Part shown: piece by piece, positions 1-10,511 of the stretch
Numbering within the stretch: the stretch's first letter is position 1
Layout of the letters: the number at the start of each line of letters is the position of its first letter
Origin: Clostridia bacterium
GTDB lineage: Bacteria; Bacillota; Clostridia; Oscillospirales; Acutalibacteraceae
NCBI GenBank assembly: GCA_017438845.1
Contig: JAFRUO010000025.1
Location: forward strand, 1-64,000
Length of the DNA stretch: 64,000 nucleotides
Direction: 5' to 3'
Program-made: the position numbers and the translations under genes
Notes under the pieces: generated by a model
Database searches by the model: none
Told to the model about the DNA's origin: nothing
Seen by the model: the letters and a program-made list of their open reading frames with translations, nothing else

Positions 1-240
1 AAGGCTCTGCACAACCTCAGCCTCGCCGCTTATGTTTTTCATTGTGAAGTGTACCTTTCTCTCAACGCCGTTTAAGTCGTCGTTGATTCCGCTTGCCTTG
101 GTTACCATTATCGGTGCGGTGACCCTGTCAAGGTTAAGAGCCTTTGACAGCTTTAACTGAAACGTGTCCTTCACCGTCTTGATTGCGTACTGTGTTTCTC
201 TCTGTGTCAGCTTGCTTTTGTAGCAAATGGGGTATATCAT
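1..240 (-). CDS. asnA: Aspartate-ammonia ligase AsnA, N-terminal 80 residues (cut by window edge)
   Basis: Reading the minus strand from the ATG at 240 gives a protein starting MIYPICYKSKLTQRETQ, with the block LNLDRVTAPIMVTKASGIND followed by a DDLNGVERKV segment. This matches the N-terminus of the ammonia-dependent asparagine synthetase AsnA (aspartate + NH3 + ATP to asparagine), a class II aminoacyl-tRNA-synthetase-like enzyme of about 330-340 residues; the remainder lies outside the window. A good ribosome site (AAAAAGGAGGG) precedes the start, 15 bases after the dapL stop, so it is the last visible gene of the gdhA-orf51-pyrG-dapL-asnA operon. Its ammonia-fixing role fits the rest of that operon. 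The identification rests on recognised sequence similarity only. Confidence 0.85.
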   Translation of the reverse strand, partial: MIYPICYKSKLTQRETQYAIKTVKDTFQLKLSKALNLDRVTAPIMVTKASGINDDLNGVERKVHFTMKNISGEAEVVQSL

Positions 241-255
241 GCTAAGCCCTCCTTT

Positions 256-1440
256 TTATTTTTTTAATAGTTTTACAAGTCTTTCGGCGGCAACCGCCGT
301 GTCCTCCGCGTCTCCGAAGGTAGTAAACCTGAAGTAGCCGTCGGATTTTTCCGAAAAGCCGACCCCGGGCGTGCCGATTACCTGGATATTTTCGAGCAGA
401 TAATCAAAAAACTCCCAGCTTGACATCCCGTCCGGGCATTTAAGCCAGATATACGGTGCGTTTTTTCCCCCGCAATAGCTTACTCCCGCCTCGTCAAGAG
501 CGTTCATAAGCACGGCGGCGTTTTTCTTATAGACCTCAATGTTCTGTCTTATCTGCCGCTGTCCCTCGTCGGTGAAAACCGCTTCGGCGCCTCTTTGAAT
601 AATATACGAAACGCCGTTAGTTTTTGTTGTTCGGTTTCTTACCCACATTTTGTTAAGGCTCATACCCATTCTTTCAAGCCCGTCGGGAATGACGGTATAC
701 CCGAGCCGAGTGCCCGTAAAGCCTGCGGTCTTTGAAAGCGAGCAGATTTCAACCGCACAGCTTCGGGCTCCGTCGATTTCAAAGATACTGTGAGGAATGT
801 CGCCGTCCTCAATAAACGCCTCATATGCGGCGTCAAAAATAATAACCGAGCCGAGACGGTTAGCGTAATCGACCCATTTTTTAAGCCCTTCCCTTGTGTA
901 TACCGCTCCCGTCGGATTATTCGGTGAGCAGATGTAAATAATATCAGCTTGCACATTCTCGTCAGGGTCGGGAGTAAAGTTGCCGAATTCAGAAGTATAA
1001 TGAATAATCCTCCTGCCCGCCATTATGTTTGCGTCAACGTACGCAGGGTAAGCGGGTTCGATTACGAGCGCCGAGTTGCTTTTGTCGAACAGGTCGAGTA
1101 TATCGCCCAGCTCGTCGCTCGCACCCGAGGAAACAAAAATTTCATCGCTGTCCAACGATATATTTCTTTTTTTGTAATGCCCTGCTATCGCTTCCCTTAA
1201 AAAGGGAGCGCCGCATTCGGGCATATAGCCGTGAAAGCTGTCCTTTTCCGACTGGTCGTCAACCGCCTTATGCAGCGCAGTTATTACCGCGCTGCAAAGG
1301 GGCAGAGAGACGTCGCCTATCCCGAGTTTGAGAAAATTTTCGGTTGGATGTTTTTGCTGATAGGCTTCCGTCTTCTGAGCAATATTGTAGAAAAGATATG
1401 AATCCTTTAACTGTGCGTAGTTTATATTCGGTTTAAGCAT
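256..1440 (-). CDS. dapL: LL-diaminopimelate aminotransferase
   Basis: A 394-residue fold-type I PLP aminotransferase. The N-terminal LKLGIGDVSLPL block and the PLP-lysine region CSLSKTAGFTGTRLGY are characteristic of DapL, which converts tetrahydrodipicolinate directly to LL-diaminopimelate using glutamate as amino donor (lysine and peptidoglycan synthesis). Other visible PLP-site elements are SSGASDELGD near residue 105 and CSPNNPTGA near 170. The length is normal for the family. The ATG lies two bases after the pyrG stop and overlaps its ribosome site region, so translation is probably coupled. The gene consumes glutamate made by gdhA at the head of the operon. A general aspartate-family aminotransferase is the alternative, but the signature blocks favour DapL. 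Confidence 0.88.
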   Translation of the reverse strand: MLKPNINYAQLKDSYLFYNIAQKTEAYQQKHPTENFLKLGIGDVSLPLCSAVITALHKAVDDQSEKDSFHGYMPECGAPFLREAIAGHYKKRNISLDSDEIFVSSGASDELGDILDLFDKSNSALVIEPAYPAYVDANIMAGRRIIHYTSEFGNFTPDPDENVQADIIYICSPNNPTGAVYTREGLKKWVDYANRLGSVIIFDAAYEAFIEDGDIPHSIFEIDGARSCAVEICSLSKTAGFTGTRLGYTVIPDGLERMGMSLNKMWVRNRTTKTNGVSYIIQRGAEAVFTDEGQRQIRQNIEVYKKNAAVLMNALDEAGVSYCGGKNAPYIWLKCPDGMSSWEFFDYLLENIQVIGTPGVGFSEKSDGYFRFTTFGDAEDTAVAAERLVKLLKK

Positions 1441-1442
1441 AT

Positions 1443-3047
<1,605 letters not shown>

Positions 3048-3203
3048 CTAATCCCAGCACGTGGTGTTGGTACAGTATTCCGCGTCAACTGTGCCGTCCT
3101 TATATAATGCAGAATAAAATTCGTTATGCTGTTCTGTTATTTTGTTTTCCTCCTGCTTAATTTCTATCATATGAAATATAAGCGGAATGCTGAGCTCTGT
3201 CAT
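3048..3203 (-). CDS. Small 51-residue protein between gdhA attenuator and pyrG, unknown function
   Basis: The minus strand has a 51-codon ORF starting MTELSIPLIFHMIEIKQEEN and ending CTNTTCWD. It begins 7 bases after a strong AGGAGGAA ribosome site that directly abuts the U-tract of an ANTAR-type attenuator. Its TAG stop overlaps the AGGTGAG ribosome site of pyrG, so ribosomes finishing it would be placed to start pyrG. It has no obvious signal peptide; the first 12 residues are hydrophobic, the middle is charged, and two cysteines sit near the C-terminus. I do not recognise a family. It could be a real small protein or a leader peptide whose translation modulates pyrG. Confidence 0.6.
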   Translation of the reverse strand: MTELSIPLIFHMIEIKQEENKITEQHNEFYSALYKDGTVDAEYCTNTTCWD

Positions 3204-3216
3204 AATGCTTCCTCCT

Positions 3217-3268
3217 AAAAAAGAGTCGACGTCTCCCGTGAATAATCACGAAAGACGCCGTTGCCTTC
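3217..3268 (-). promoter_or_regulatory. ANTAR-type hexaloop hairpin and overlapping terminator between gdhA and orf51
   Basis: On the minus strand GAAGGC and GUCUUU (3251-3268) form a 6-bp stem with hexaloop AACGGC (A at 1, G at 4). The 3' arm of that stem is also part of the 5' arm of a 14-bp terminator (3228-3259, loop UUAU) followed by a U-run ending at 3217, immediately before the orf51 ribosome site. The two folds are mutually exclusive. The element starts about 20 bases after the gdhA stop, so it would set how much gdhA transcription continues into orf51-pyrG-dapL-asnA. Known ANTAR targets are hexaloop hairpins with A1 and G4 next to terminators. Confidence 0.72.
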
Positions 3269-3288
3269 AGTATTCAAATGTTTATTTA

Positions 3289-4691
<1,403 letters not shown>

Positions 4692-4704
4692 TTATATTTA
4701 GTTT

Positions 4705-4752
4705 TAAAGAAAAAGAGTCCTTGAGCGTATTCTCAAAGACCCCGTTGCCTTT
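4705..4752 (-). promoter_or_regulatory. First ANTAR-type hexaloop/terminator element in gdhA leader
   Basis: On the minus strand AAAGGC/GUCUUU (4735-4752) is a 6-bp stem with hexaloop AACGGG (A1, G4). The 3' arm is shared with an 11-bp terminator stem (4715-4743, loop AAUACG) followed by UUUUUCUUU. It begins within a few bases of the start expected from the promoter at 4762-4790, so it is the very 5' end of the transcript. The two folds cannot coexist, as expected for antitermination. Confidence 0.72.
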
Positions 4753-4761
4753 ATTAAAAGT

Positions 4762-4790
4762 ATATTACATCGACTTGCAGGATTTGTCAA
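4762..4790 (-). promoter_or_regulatory. Promoter of gdhA operon
   Basis: Minus strand TTGACA (4790-4785), 17-base spacer, TAATAT (4767-4762). A near-consensus vegetative promoter reading into the tandem hexaloop attenuators and gdhA; it is back-to-back with the glnA promoter. Confidence 0.82.
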
Positions 4791-4808
4791 TACTTTTTTC
4801 ATTTTTTC

Positions 4809-4837
4809 TTGACAAAGCTTTTTTTCTGAGATATATT
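4809..4837 (+). promoter_or_regulatory. Promoter of glnA
   Basis: TTGACA (4809-4814), 17-base spacer, TATATT (4832-4837). The predicted start near 4844 falls at the base of the hexaloop hairpin that precedes the glnA terminator. Confidence 0.85.
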
Positions 4838-4842
4838 ATGGA

Positions 4843-4903
4843 TATGAGCAACGGCGTTCATAAATACGGAAGCCCCGCATTTTATGGGCGCATTTTTTTA
4901 TTT
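4843..4903 (+). promoter_or_regulatory. ANTAR-type hexaloop hairpin and overlapping terminator in glnA leader
   Basis: UAUGAGC/GUUCAUA (4843-4862) is a 7-bp stem with hexaloop AACGGC (A1, G4). Its 3' arm forms part of the 5' arm of an 11-bp terminator (4854-4864 with 4881-4891) followed by AUUUUUUUAUUU, just before the AGAAGGA ribosome site of glnA. The ATG at 4884 is inside the terminator and is not a credible start. The loop sequence is identical to the element between gdhA and orf51. Confidence 0.75.
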
Positions 4904-4919
4904 CGAAAGAAGGAATACT

Positions 4920-6125
4920 ATGAAATACTCAAAGGAAGAGATAATTCAGTTTGCAACCGAAGAGGATGTAAAATTCATAAGGCTTGCCTTCTGTGACGTT
5001 TTCGGAAGGCAGAAAAACATCTCAATTATGCCCGACGAGCTTGAACGCGCCTTTGACTTCGGCATTACCATAGACGGCTCGGCAATTTCGGGCTTCGGCG
5101 GTGAGGTGCATTCCGACCTTCTGCTTCACCCCGACAGCGACACGCTCTGCATCCTTCCCTGGCGGCCCGAGCACGGCAAGGTCGTCAGAATGTACTGCAG
5201 CATCACCTACCCCGACGGCAAAGCCTTTGAATGCGATACAAGGTCCCTTTTAATCAAAGCGGTAAACGAGGCGCTTAACGCCGGGTATGAATTTCGTTTC
5301 GGAGCCGAGCAGGAGTTTTACCTTTTCAAGCTTGACGATAACGAGGAGCCGACCGATATTCCGTATGACAATGCGACATATATGGATTTAGCCCCTCAGG
5401 ACAAGGGCGAAAACATAAGACGTGAAATTTGCCTTATTCTCGAGCAGATGGGAATACGCCCCGAAAGCTCACACCATGAGGAGGGCCCCGGGCAAAATGA
5501 AATCGACTTCCGTTATTCCGACCCGTTGACCGCCGCCGACAATGTAATGACCTTTCAGACGGTTGTAAACACGGTTGCAAAGCGCAACGGGCTTTATGCG
5601 GACTTTTCGGCTAAGCCGCTTGAGGAACTGCCCGGAAACGGCTTTCACATCAACTTTTCGGTGTCAAGCGAAAGGGAAAGCAATATTATGCCTGCCACAA
5701 TAGCCGGCGTACTCGAAAAGGCGGTTGAGATGACCGCATTTATGAACCCTACCGAGAAGTCGTATGAACGCCTCGGAAATAACAAGGCGCCGAAATATGT
5801 TTCATGGTCGGGTGAAAACCGTTCTCAGCTTATCAGAATTCCGGCGGCTTACGGCGAATACAAGCGAGCGGAGCTTCGCTCGCCCGACCCGTCGGTTAAC
5901 CCGTATATAGCGTTTGCGCTGATTATTTACGCGGGACTTTACGGAATTGAAAGGAAGCTTGAGCTTCCTTATGTAGCCGACTTTAACCTTTACACTGCGG
6001 ACGAGGAAAAGCTTGCGAATTTCAAAAGGCTTCCGTCCTCTCTGAGCGAGGCTCAAGACATAGCTCTCGAAAGCGAATTTATCAGGGAGCATATCCCCGC
6101 AAAAATTCTTGAACTACTCAAATAA
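4920..6125 (+). CDS. glnA: Glutamine synthetase
   Basis: A 401-residue glutamine synthetase (glutamate + NH3 + ATP to glutamine). Family elements seen in order: the N-terminal beta-grasp with DVFGRQKNISIMPDEL, the metal-ligand segment FGAEQEFYLF near residue 130, EGPGQNEIDF near 195, GNGFHINFSV near 240, and the C-terminal catalytic block SWSGENRSQLIRIPA with AELRSPDPSVNPYIAFAL. It is shorter than the usual ~440-residue GlnA, so it may belong to a short clostridial subgroup. An upstream in-frame ATG at 4884 lies within the leader terminator; the ATG at 4920 has the ribosome site and the natural N-terminus. It is followed 33 bases later by the ANTAR gene, a common pairing in Clostridia. Confidence 0.92.
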   Translation: MKYSKEEIIQFATEEDVKFIRLAFCDVFGRQKNISIMPDELERAFDFGITIDGSAISGFGGEVHSDLLLHPDSDTLCILPWRPEHGKVVRMYCSITYPDGKAFECDTRSLLIKAVNEALNAGYEFRFGAEQEFYLFKLDDNEEPTDIPYDNATYMDLAPQDKGENIRREICLILEQMGIRPESSHHEEGPGQNEIDFRYSDPLTAADNVMTFQTVVNTVAKRNGLYADFSAKPLEELPGNGFHINFSVSSERESNIMPATIAGVLEKAVEMTAFMNPTEKSYERLGNNKAPKYVSWSGENRSQLIRIPAAYGEYKRAELRSPDPSVNPYIAFALIIYAGLYGIERKLELPYVADFNLYTADEEKLANFKRLPSSLSEAQDIALESEFIREHIPAKILELLK

Positions 6126-6158
6126 AGTTTAAAAAATCTACCGAAAGGAGGGAGCGTT

Positions 6159-6752
6159 ACGGAGCTCGAGGAACGCGTTTACAGCGTGCTTATAGTGTCG
6201 TCAGGCGAAAAATTTAACAGCGAAACTGCGTCAATGCTCCCCGAGTCGGTATATAACCCGATAAGCTTTGCAACGAATTTAAGCACGGCGAAAAGAATGA
6301 GAGCGCAAAGGCATTTTGACTTTGTAATAGTAAATTCCCCGCTTGCCGACGGCTTCGGCTCGGACTTTGCACTTGACTGCGGCGAGGCGAAAAGCACGGT
6401 GGTTTTACAGCTTGTCAAGGCTGAGCTTTACGGGGAAATAAACGCCACAAACTCCTCTTGCGGTATATTCACCCTGCCCAAGCCCATTTCAAGGCAAAGC
6501 ATGGCAAACGCCCTTCACTGGATGATTGCCGTAAAGTCCAAGGTTGAACGGCTTGAAAAAAAGGCGGTTTCCGTAGAGGATAAAATGCAGGAAATCAGGC
6601 TTGTGAACAAGGCAAAATGGCTTTTGATCGACAAGGAAAAAATGGCGGAGCCCGAAGCGCACCGCCTTATAGAAAAAACGGCGATGGACCGCTGTGTTTC
6701 CAAGAGCGTGATAGCCGATGAAATAATTAAAAAATACTCTGACAGTAAGTAA
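6159..6752 (+). CDS. ANTAR-domain transcription antiterminator with pseudo-receiver
   Basis: A protein of about 197 residues. The N-terminal 110 residues look like a response-regulator receiver, but the strand that should carry the phospho-aspartate reads FDFVIVNSPL, with asparagine there, so phosphorylation is unlikely. A coiled-coil linker (residues ~120-145) leads to a C-terminal ANTAR three-helix RNA-binding domain (VNKAKWLLIDKEKMAEPEA, then HRLIEKTAMDR). Such proteins bind hexaloop hairpins and prevent termination. The first standard start codon is GTG at 6186, which lacks a ribosome site; a strong AAAGGAGGG instead precedes an in-frame ACG at 6159 that would give the fuller N-terminus ELEERVYSVLIVSS. 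I annotate from 6159, with the start uncertain. It is cotranscribed with glnA. Confidence 0.85.
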   Translation, partial: TELEERVYSVLIVSSGEKFNSETASMLPESVYNPISFATNLSTAKRMRAQRHFDFVIVNSPLADGFGSDFALDCGEAKSTVVLQLVKAELYGEINATNSSCGIFTLPKPISRQSMANALHWMIAVKSKVERLEKKAVSVEDKMQEIRLVNKAKWLLIDKEKMAEPEAHRLIEKTAMDRCVSKSVIADEIIKKYSDSK

Positions 6753-6764
6753 AAAAATCCGTTT

Positions 6765-6799
6765 CCGCCCTGAAGCTTTGCTTCGGGGCGGCTTTTTTC
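6765..6799 (+). terminator. Rho-independent terminator after the glnA-ANTAR operon
   Basis: An 11-bp stem CCGCCCTGAAG / CTTCGGGGCGG with a 5-base loop, followed by CTTTTTT. Confidence 0.88.
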
Positions 6800-6830
6800 G
6801 TACAGGGCAAAACAGTGTCGGAACAACACA

Positions 6831-6859
6831 TTGACATAAGTTTATTTAGCGTATACAAT
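6831..6859 (+). promoter_or_regulatory. Promoter of the GH30-transporter operon
   Basis: TTGACA (6831-6836), 17-base spacer, TACAAT (6854-6859). Because the -10 covers the ATG at 6858, the GH30 start must be downstream, supporting 6906. Confidence 0.75.
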
Positions 6860-6905
6860 GATAAGAGGAACAACTGAAAATGTGAAAAATGCAGGGGTTA
6901 TTTCT

Positions 6906-8249
6906 ATGAAAATAAACATTGATTACACCAGACAGTATCAGACCTTCGAGGGCTTCGGAGTCAGCGGAGCATGGTGGGCTCAGCTTGTCGGCGGACGGAA
7001 TAACCGTGACGTGATTTCAAAGCTGCTTTTCGACCGTAAAGAGGGAATTGCTCTTACCGCCTACCGCTATAACATCGGCGCAGGCTCAAAGGACTCCGGA
7101 AACGGTAATATAGACAACCCGTTAAGGCGTACGGAATCCTTCCTGACGGATAACGGCGAATACGATTTTTCAAAGGATTCCAATGCCGTTTATATGATGA
7201 AGCAGGCTATCCGTGACGGAGCAAAGGAAATTGTGCTGTTTGTCAATTCTCCACCCGAGCAGATGACCAAAAACGGCAAATCGCACCTCGACCCGAAAAA
7301 CGCCTTCAGAACTAACCTTGACAGAAAAAACTATCCTGCATTCGTAAAATACTGTCTTGATGTGACCGAGCATTTTGTCAGCGAGGGTCTGCCGGTAAAA
7401 TACCTCTCCCCCGTTAACGAACCCGTATGGATATGGACGGGCGGTCAGGAGGGCTGTCATTACTCACCCCGTCAGGCAGGAAGCCTTATGAAGCTTTTTG
7501 CCGAGGAGCTTGAAAAAAGACCTGCCCTTCGTGACATTAAGCTTGCGGGCGTTGAGGCAGGCGATATCAGATGGTTCAACAAGAGCTACACAAGAGAGCT
7601 CCTGCGGTATCCGCAGACGAGGAAACGGCTTGACGGAGTTGATTTGCACTCATATTTTCTGCACGCTCCCTTTCCGTTTCTGAACAACAGACCTGCCTTT
7701 TTAAGACGCTTTCGCAGATATATGGACAGACACTATCCCGATATGCCCATAAGAATGAGCGAATGGTGTCACATGCAGGGCGGACGTGACAGCTCGATGA
7801 GCTCTGCTCTCGTGATGGCGAAGGTTATGTGGGAGGATATAAACCTTCTCGGCGTAAGCTCCTGGCAGCACTGGATTGCACTTTCCGAGGTCGACTACTG
7901 CGACGGACTGATTTACATAAACCTTGACGACGAGTCATACGAAATAACAAAGCGATATTACGTCACGGGCAATTTTTCAAAATACATTCCTTACGGCGCA
8001 AGGAGAGTGCATGCCGATTGCGCCGACAGCGAGCTTTTGATTACGGCGTTCAATAAGGACAAAAAAACCGTGCTGACCGTCATTAACGGCACTGAAAAAA
8101 CCAAGAAAATCGAGCTTCCCGCAAGGTCGCTTTTCGTCGTCACCGACGAGGCAAGAAGCCTTGAGGAATACGAAAATGTCAGCGAAGCCGAAATTGCGCC
8201 GAGGTCTGTAAATACCTTTGTTTTTGCGGAGGGTGAAGATGAAAAATAA
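6906..8249 (+). CDS. Glycoside hydrolase family 30-like enzyme, intracellular
   Basis: A 447-residue (beta/alpha)8-barrel glycosidase resembling GH30. The N-terminus has the family block YQTFEGFGVSGAWWAQ. The predicted acid/base glutamate is in VNEPVWIWTG (about residue 170) and the predicted nucleophile in RMSEWCHMQGG (about 285). A short C-terminal beta-rich domain follows, as is common in this family. No signal peptide is visible, so it probably acts on imported oligosaccharides. It overlaps by 11 bases the transporter gene that follows, indicating a coupled uptake-hydrolysis pair. GH30 members include beta-1,6-galactanases, xylanases and beta-glucosylceramidases; the substrate cannot be told from sequence. 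The start at 6906 is chosen because the upstream ATG lies in the promoter. Confidence 0.8.
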   Translation: MKINIDYTRQYQTFEGFGVSGAWWAQLVGGRNNRDVISKLLFDRKEGIALTAYRYNIGAGSKDSGNGNIDNPLRRTESFLTDNGEYDFSKDSNAVYMMKQAIRDGAKEIVLFVNSPPEQMTKNGKSHLDPKNAFRTNLDRKNYPAFVKYCLDVTEHFVSEGLPVKYLSPVNEPVWIWTGGQEGCHYSPRQAGSLMKLFAEELEKRPALRDIKLAGVEAGDIRWFNKSYTRELLRYPQTRKRLDGVDLHSYFLHAPFPFLNNRPAFLRRFRRYMDRHYPDMPIRMSEWCHMQGGRDSSMSSALVMAKVMWEDINLLGVSSWQHWIALSEVDYCDGLIYINLDDESYEITKRYYVTGNFSKYIPYGARRVHADCADSELLITAFNKDKKTVLTVINGTEKTKKIELPARSLFVVTDEARSLEEYENVSEAEIAPRSVNTFVFAEGEDEK

Positions 8250-10464
8250 GATAACGTCACTTTTGGGAAATTTTAAAAAACACTGGAGCGTGCCGCCTAA
8301 GGGCAGGTACATGACTTTTAAAGAAATCGCCTCTCTGTCCTTTGGCGGAATAGGCGTCAAGTTCATTGTCTACTGCATCAACCAGATGATAATTGTTGTC
8401 GGCAACACGCTGATAGGCAACACGATAGGCATTGACCCTGCTGCCCTTTATGTCATTTACATTCTCAGCGTGCTGTCGGGCTTTCCGCTGACCGCACTCA
8501 GGGCAAAAATGATTGACAACACTCGCTCGATGAAGGGAAAATACAGACCGTATCTCATTTCAATGGGCATACCTACCGTCATACTCGGTGCCGGCTTTAT
8601 CTGGATGCCTTACGAAAACATGAGCCTTTTCACAAAATGTGCCGTCGTGCTCCTGTTCAACATAGGTTTTCAGTTCTTCTTCAAGTTTTACAACGACTCC
8701 TACGACAGCTTAATCAACGTGCTTTCGCCCAACAGTATTGAGCGCTCCGACGTACTTTCAATCAAAAGCGTAGTCGAGAATTTTTCGCCTTCGATTGCGA
8801 ATATTTTCCTTCCGCTTGTCGCCAAAGCGATTACGGGTGACAACATGCTTTACAACCTCAAGATTTACCGTGTACTGTTTCCGCCGATGCTGCTTGTCGG
8901 CTTTGCAATTTCGGTGCTTGTCTATGTAAACACCGAGGAAAAAATCGTCCAGGCAAAAACACACGTAATCGGTATGAAATTCACCGACGCCTTCCGTGCG
9001 ATTGCACGAAACAAATATTTCTGGATTATCTCGCTTGCAGGCTGGCTCGGCTTTCTGGAGGGCTCCTTTAACGGCATACTCGGCTGGCTGTATAACTATC
9101 AGCATGCCGCCACCGCTGCACAGTATTCAATCATCACCGCTATTGCGGGCAACGCCTCATTCTGGCCGAACCTTGTTGCGCCGTATTTCATCAGGAAGCA
9201 CGGAAAGAAGAGAATACTGATTTTTACAAATTTACTGAACATTGTTTTCATTCTCTTTATGCTTCCGATTGTACGGATGACCGGATCAAAGCAGATTATC
9301 TGGCTATTGCTCATCTGCACGTTTGTCAACCAGTTCATAACCTCGCTCGGTCACCTTTTAACGCCGAGCGTCAATGCCGACATAAGGGATTATCAGCAAT
9401 ACATCACGGGTGAACGGATTGACGGAATGTTTGCGGCGGTCGGTCTTATCGGCGAGGTAATTACGCTTGCAACGGGCTTTGTTCTGCCGATGCTTTATGA
9501 GCGCTCCGGACTTAATCAGAGCGTTGCCCTGTCGCTGGGCTACGACGGCTCAAACGTCTACGACGTGCTTTATGACAAGTCCTATTTTGTCAGCATAAGC
9601 AGTGTGCTTGTGCTCGCCTCGGTAGTCGGCGCCGTGCTCAATGTAATTCCGTATTTCTTCTACGACCTTACCGAAACAAGGCAGAAGGCAATGGTGCGTG
9701 TGCTCAAAATCAGGGCTCTTTTTGAGGATTACTCAAACAACGTAGTTAAGGACGAGTCGCTCAGCGAAGCGGTTGAGATAATCAACGAGGCAAAGAAATA
9801 CTCTGACAGAGAGCCTTATGAGATAAACAAAAAATCAAAGGACAAGGCGCTGCTGAGGAATCAGCTTGAGGAAAACGAGAAAATCGAAATTGCGTCACTC
9901 GTAATCAAGGAGCTTACAAAGTACGAAACCGATTACGGAAGGCATCAGCTTGAAAATGCAAAGCGCATTGTCGAAGCAGGGCCCGACGGCTTTATGTCAG
10001 CTTCAACGCTGACGAAGGCTCAGGCTCTCGCCATGCCGAAAACAACCGAGCTCGAAAAGGAAAGAAGAAGGGAAGCGCTTATGCAGGTTTCACAGCACAA
10101 GGCTTCCGCAAAGGCGGTCAAAAAATATTTCCCCGACGGCATAGTTGAATTTGACAGCTCTGTCTTTGACACGCTGTTCAGCCGTGAGGATAAAAACGAG
10201 CTTGCCCTGCACGACACGCTCAAAAAGCTTAAAGCGGCGAAGGAAGAAAAGAACGCACAGCAGGTTGCCCTCTTAAAGTCGACCGTTGAAAAGCTTCAGC
10301 TTGAGCGTAAAAAAATCGCCCTTGAAATCAAGGACGCAACCGACAAAAACTCGGTTTATTACCGTGCGGCAAAGCCGTATCTTGACGCCAAAAAGCTTAT
10401 TGCTCAGGCGGACAGCTACTCTCACCTTGACGAGCTTCTTGCAATGCACAATCAAGCGGAGTAA
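8239..10464 (+). CDS. GPH/MFS-type sugar transporter with long C-terminal cytoplasmic extension
   Basis: A 741-residue membrane protein. The first ~470 residues contain about 12 hydrophobic segments and GPH-like features (RAKMIDNTRSMKGKYRPY near residue 95), as in glycoside-pentoside-hexuronide:cation symporters. The last ~270 residues are charged and helical (for example EKLQLERKKIALEIKDATDK), probably cytoplasmic, and are longer than in classical members. The ATG at 8239 has a GGAGGGTG ribosome site and overlaps the end of the GH30 gene; the longer reading from 8218 lacks one. It probably imports the oligosaccharide cut by the GH30 enzyme. The function of the tail is unknown. Confidence 0.82.
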   Translation: MKNKITSLLGNFKKHWSVPPKGRYMTFKEIASLSFGGIGVKFIVYCINQMIIVVGNTLIGNTIGIDPAALYVIYILSVLSGFPLTALRAKMIDNTRSMKGKYRPYLISMGIPTVILGAGFIWMPYENMSLFTKCAVVLLFNIGFQFFFKFYNDSYDSLINVLSPNSIERSDVLSIKSVVENFSPSIANIFLPLVAKAITGDNMLYNLKIYRVLFPPMLLVGFAISVLVYVNTEEKIVQAKTHVIGMKFTDAFRAIARNKYFWIISLAGWLGFLEGSFNGILGWLYNYQHAATAAQYSIITAIAGNASFWPNLVAPYFIRKHGKKRILIFTNLLNIVFILFMLPIVRMTGSKQIIWLLLICTFVNQFITSLGHLLTPSVNADIRDYQQYITGERIDGMFAAVGLIGEVITLATGFVLPMLYERSGLNQSVALSLGYDGSNVYDVLYDKSYFVSISSVLVLASVVGAVLNVIPYFFYDLTETRQKAMVRVLKIRALFEDYSNNVVKDESLSEAVEIINEAKKYSDREPYEINKKSKDKALLRNQLEENEKIEIASLVIKELTKYETDYGRHQLENAKRIVEAGPDGFMSASTLTKAQALAMPKTTELEKERRREALMQVSQHKASAKAVKKYFPDGIVEFDSSVFDTLFSREDKNELALHDTLKKLKAAKEEKNAQQVALLKSTVEKLQLERKKIALEIKDATDKNSVYYRAAKPYLDAKKLIAQADSYSHLDELLAMHNQAE

Positions 10465-10511
10465 AATGCCAAAGGCTCTGACAAAAAAATCATCACTTAA
10501 AAAATAACAGC

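Noticed and set aside
660..956. Long frames opposite or inside dapL, pyrG and gdhA
   Set aside because: They overlap strongly supported genes, have no ribosome sites and encode low-complexity basic peptides; treated as shadows.
4884..4919. An earlier ATG for glnA
   Set aside because: It falls in the 3' arm of the leader terminator and lacks a ribosome site, so it is not the start.
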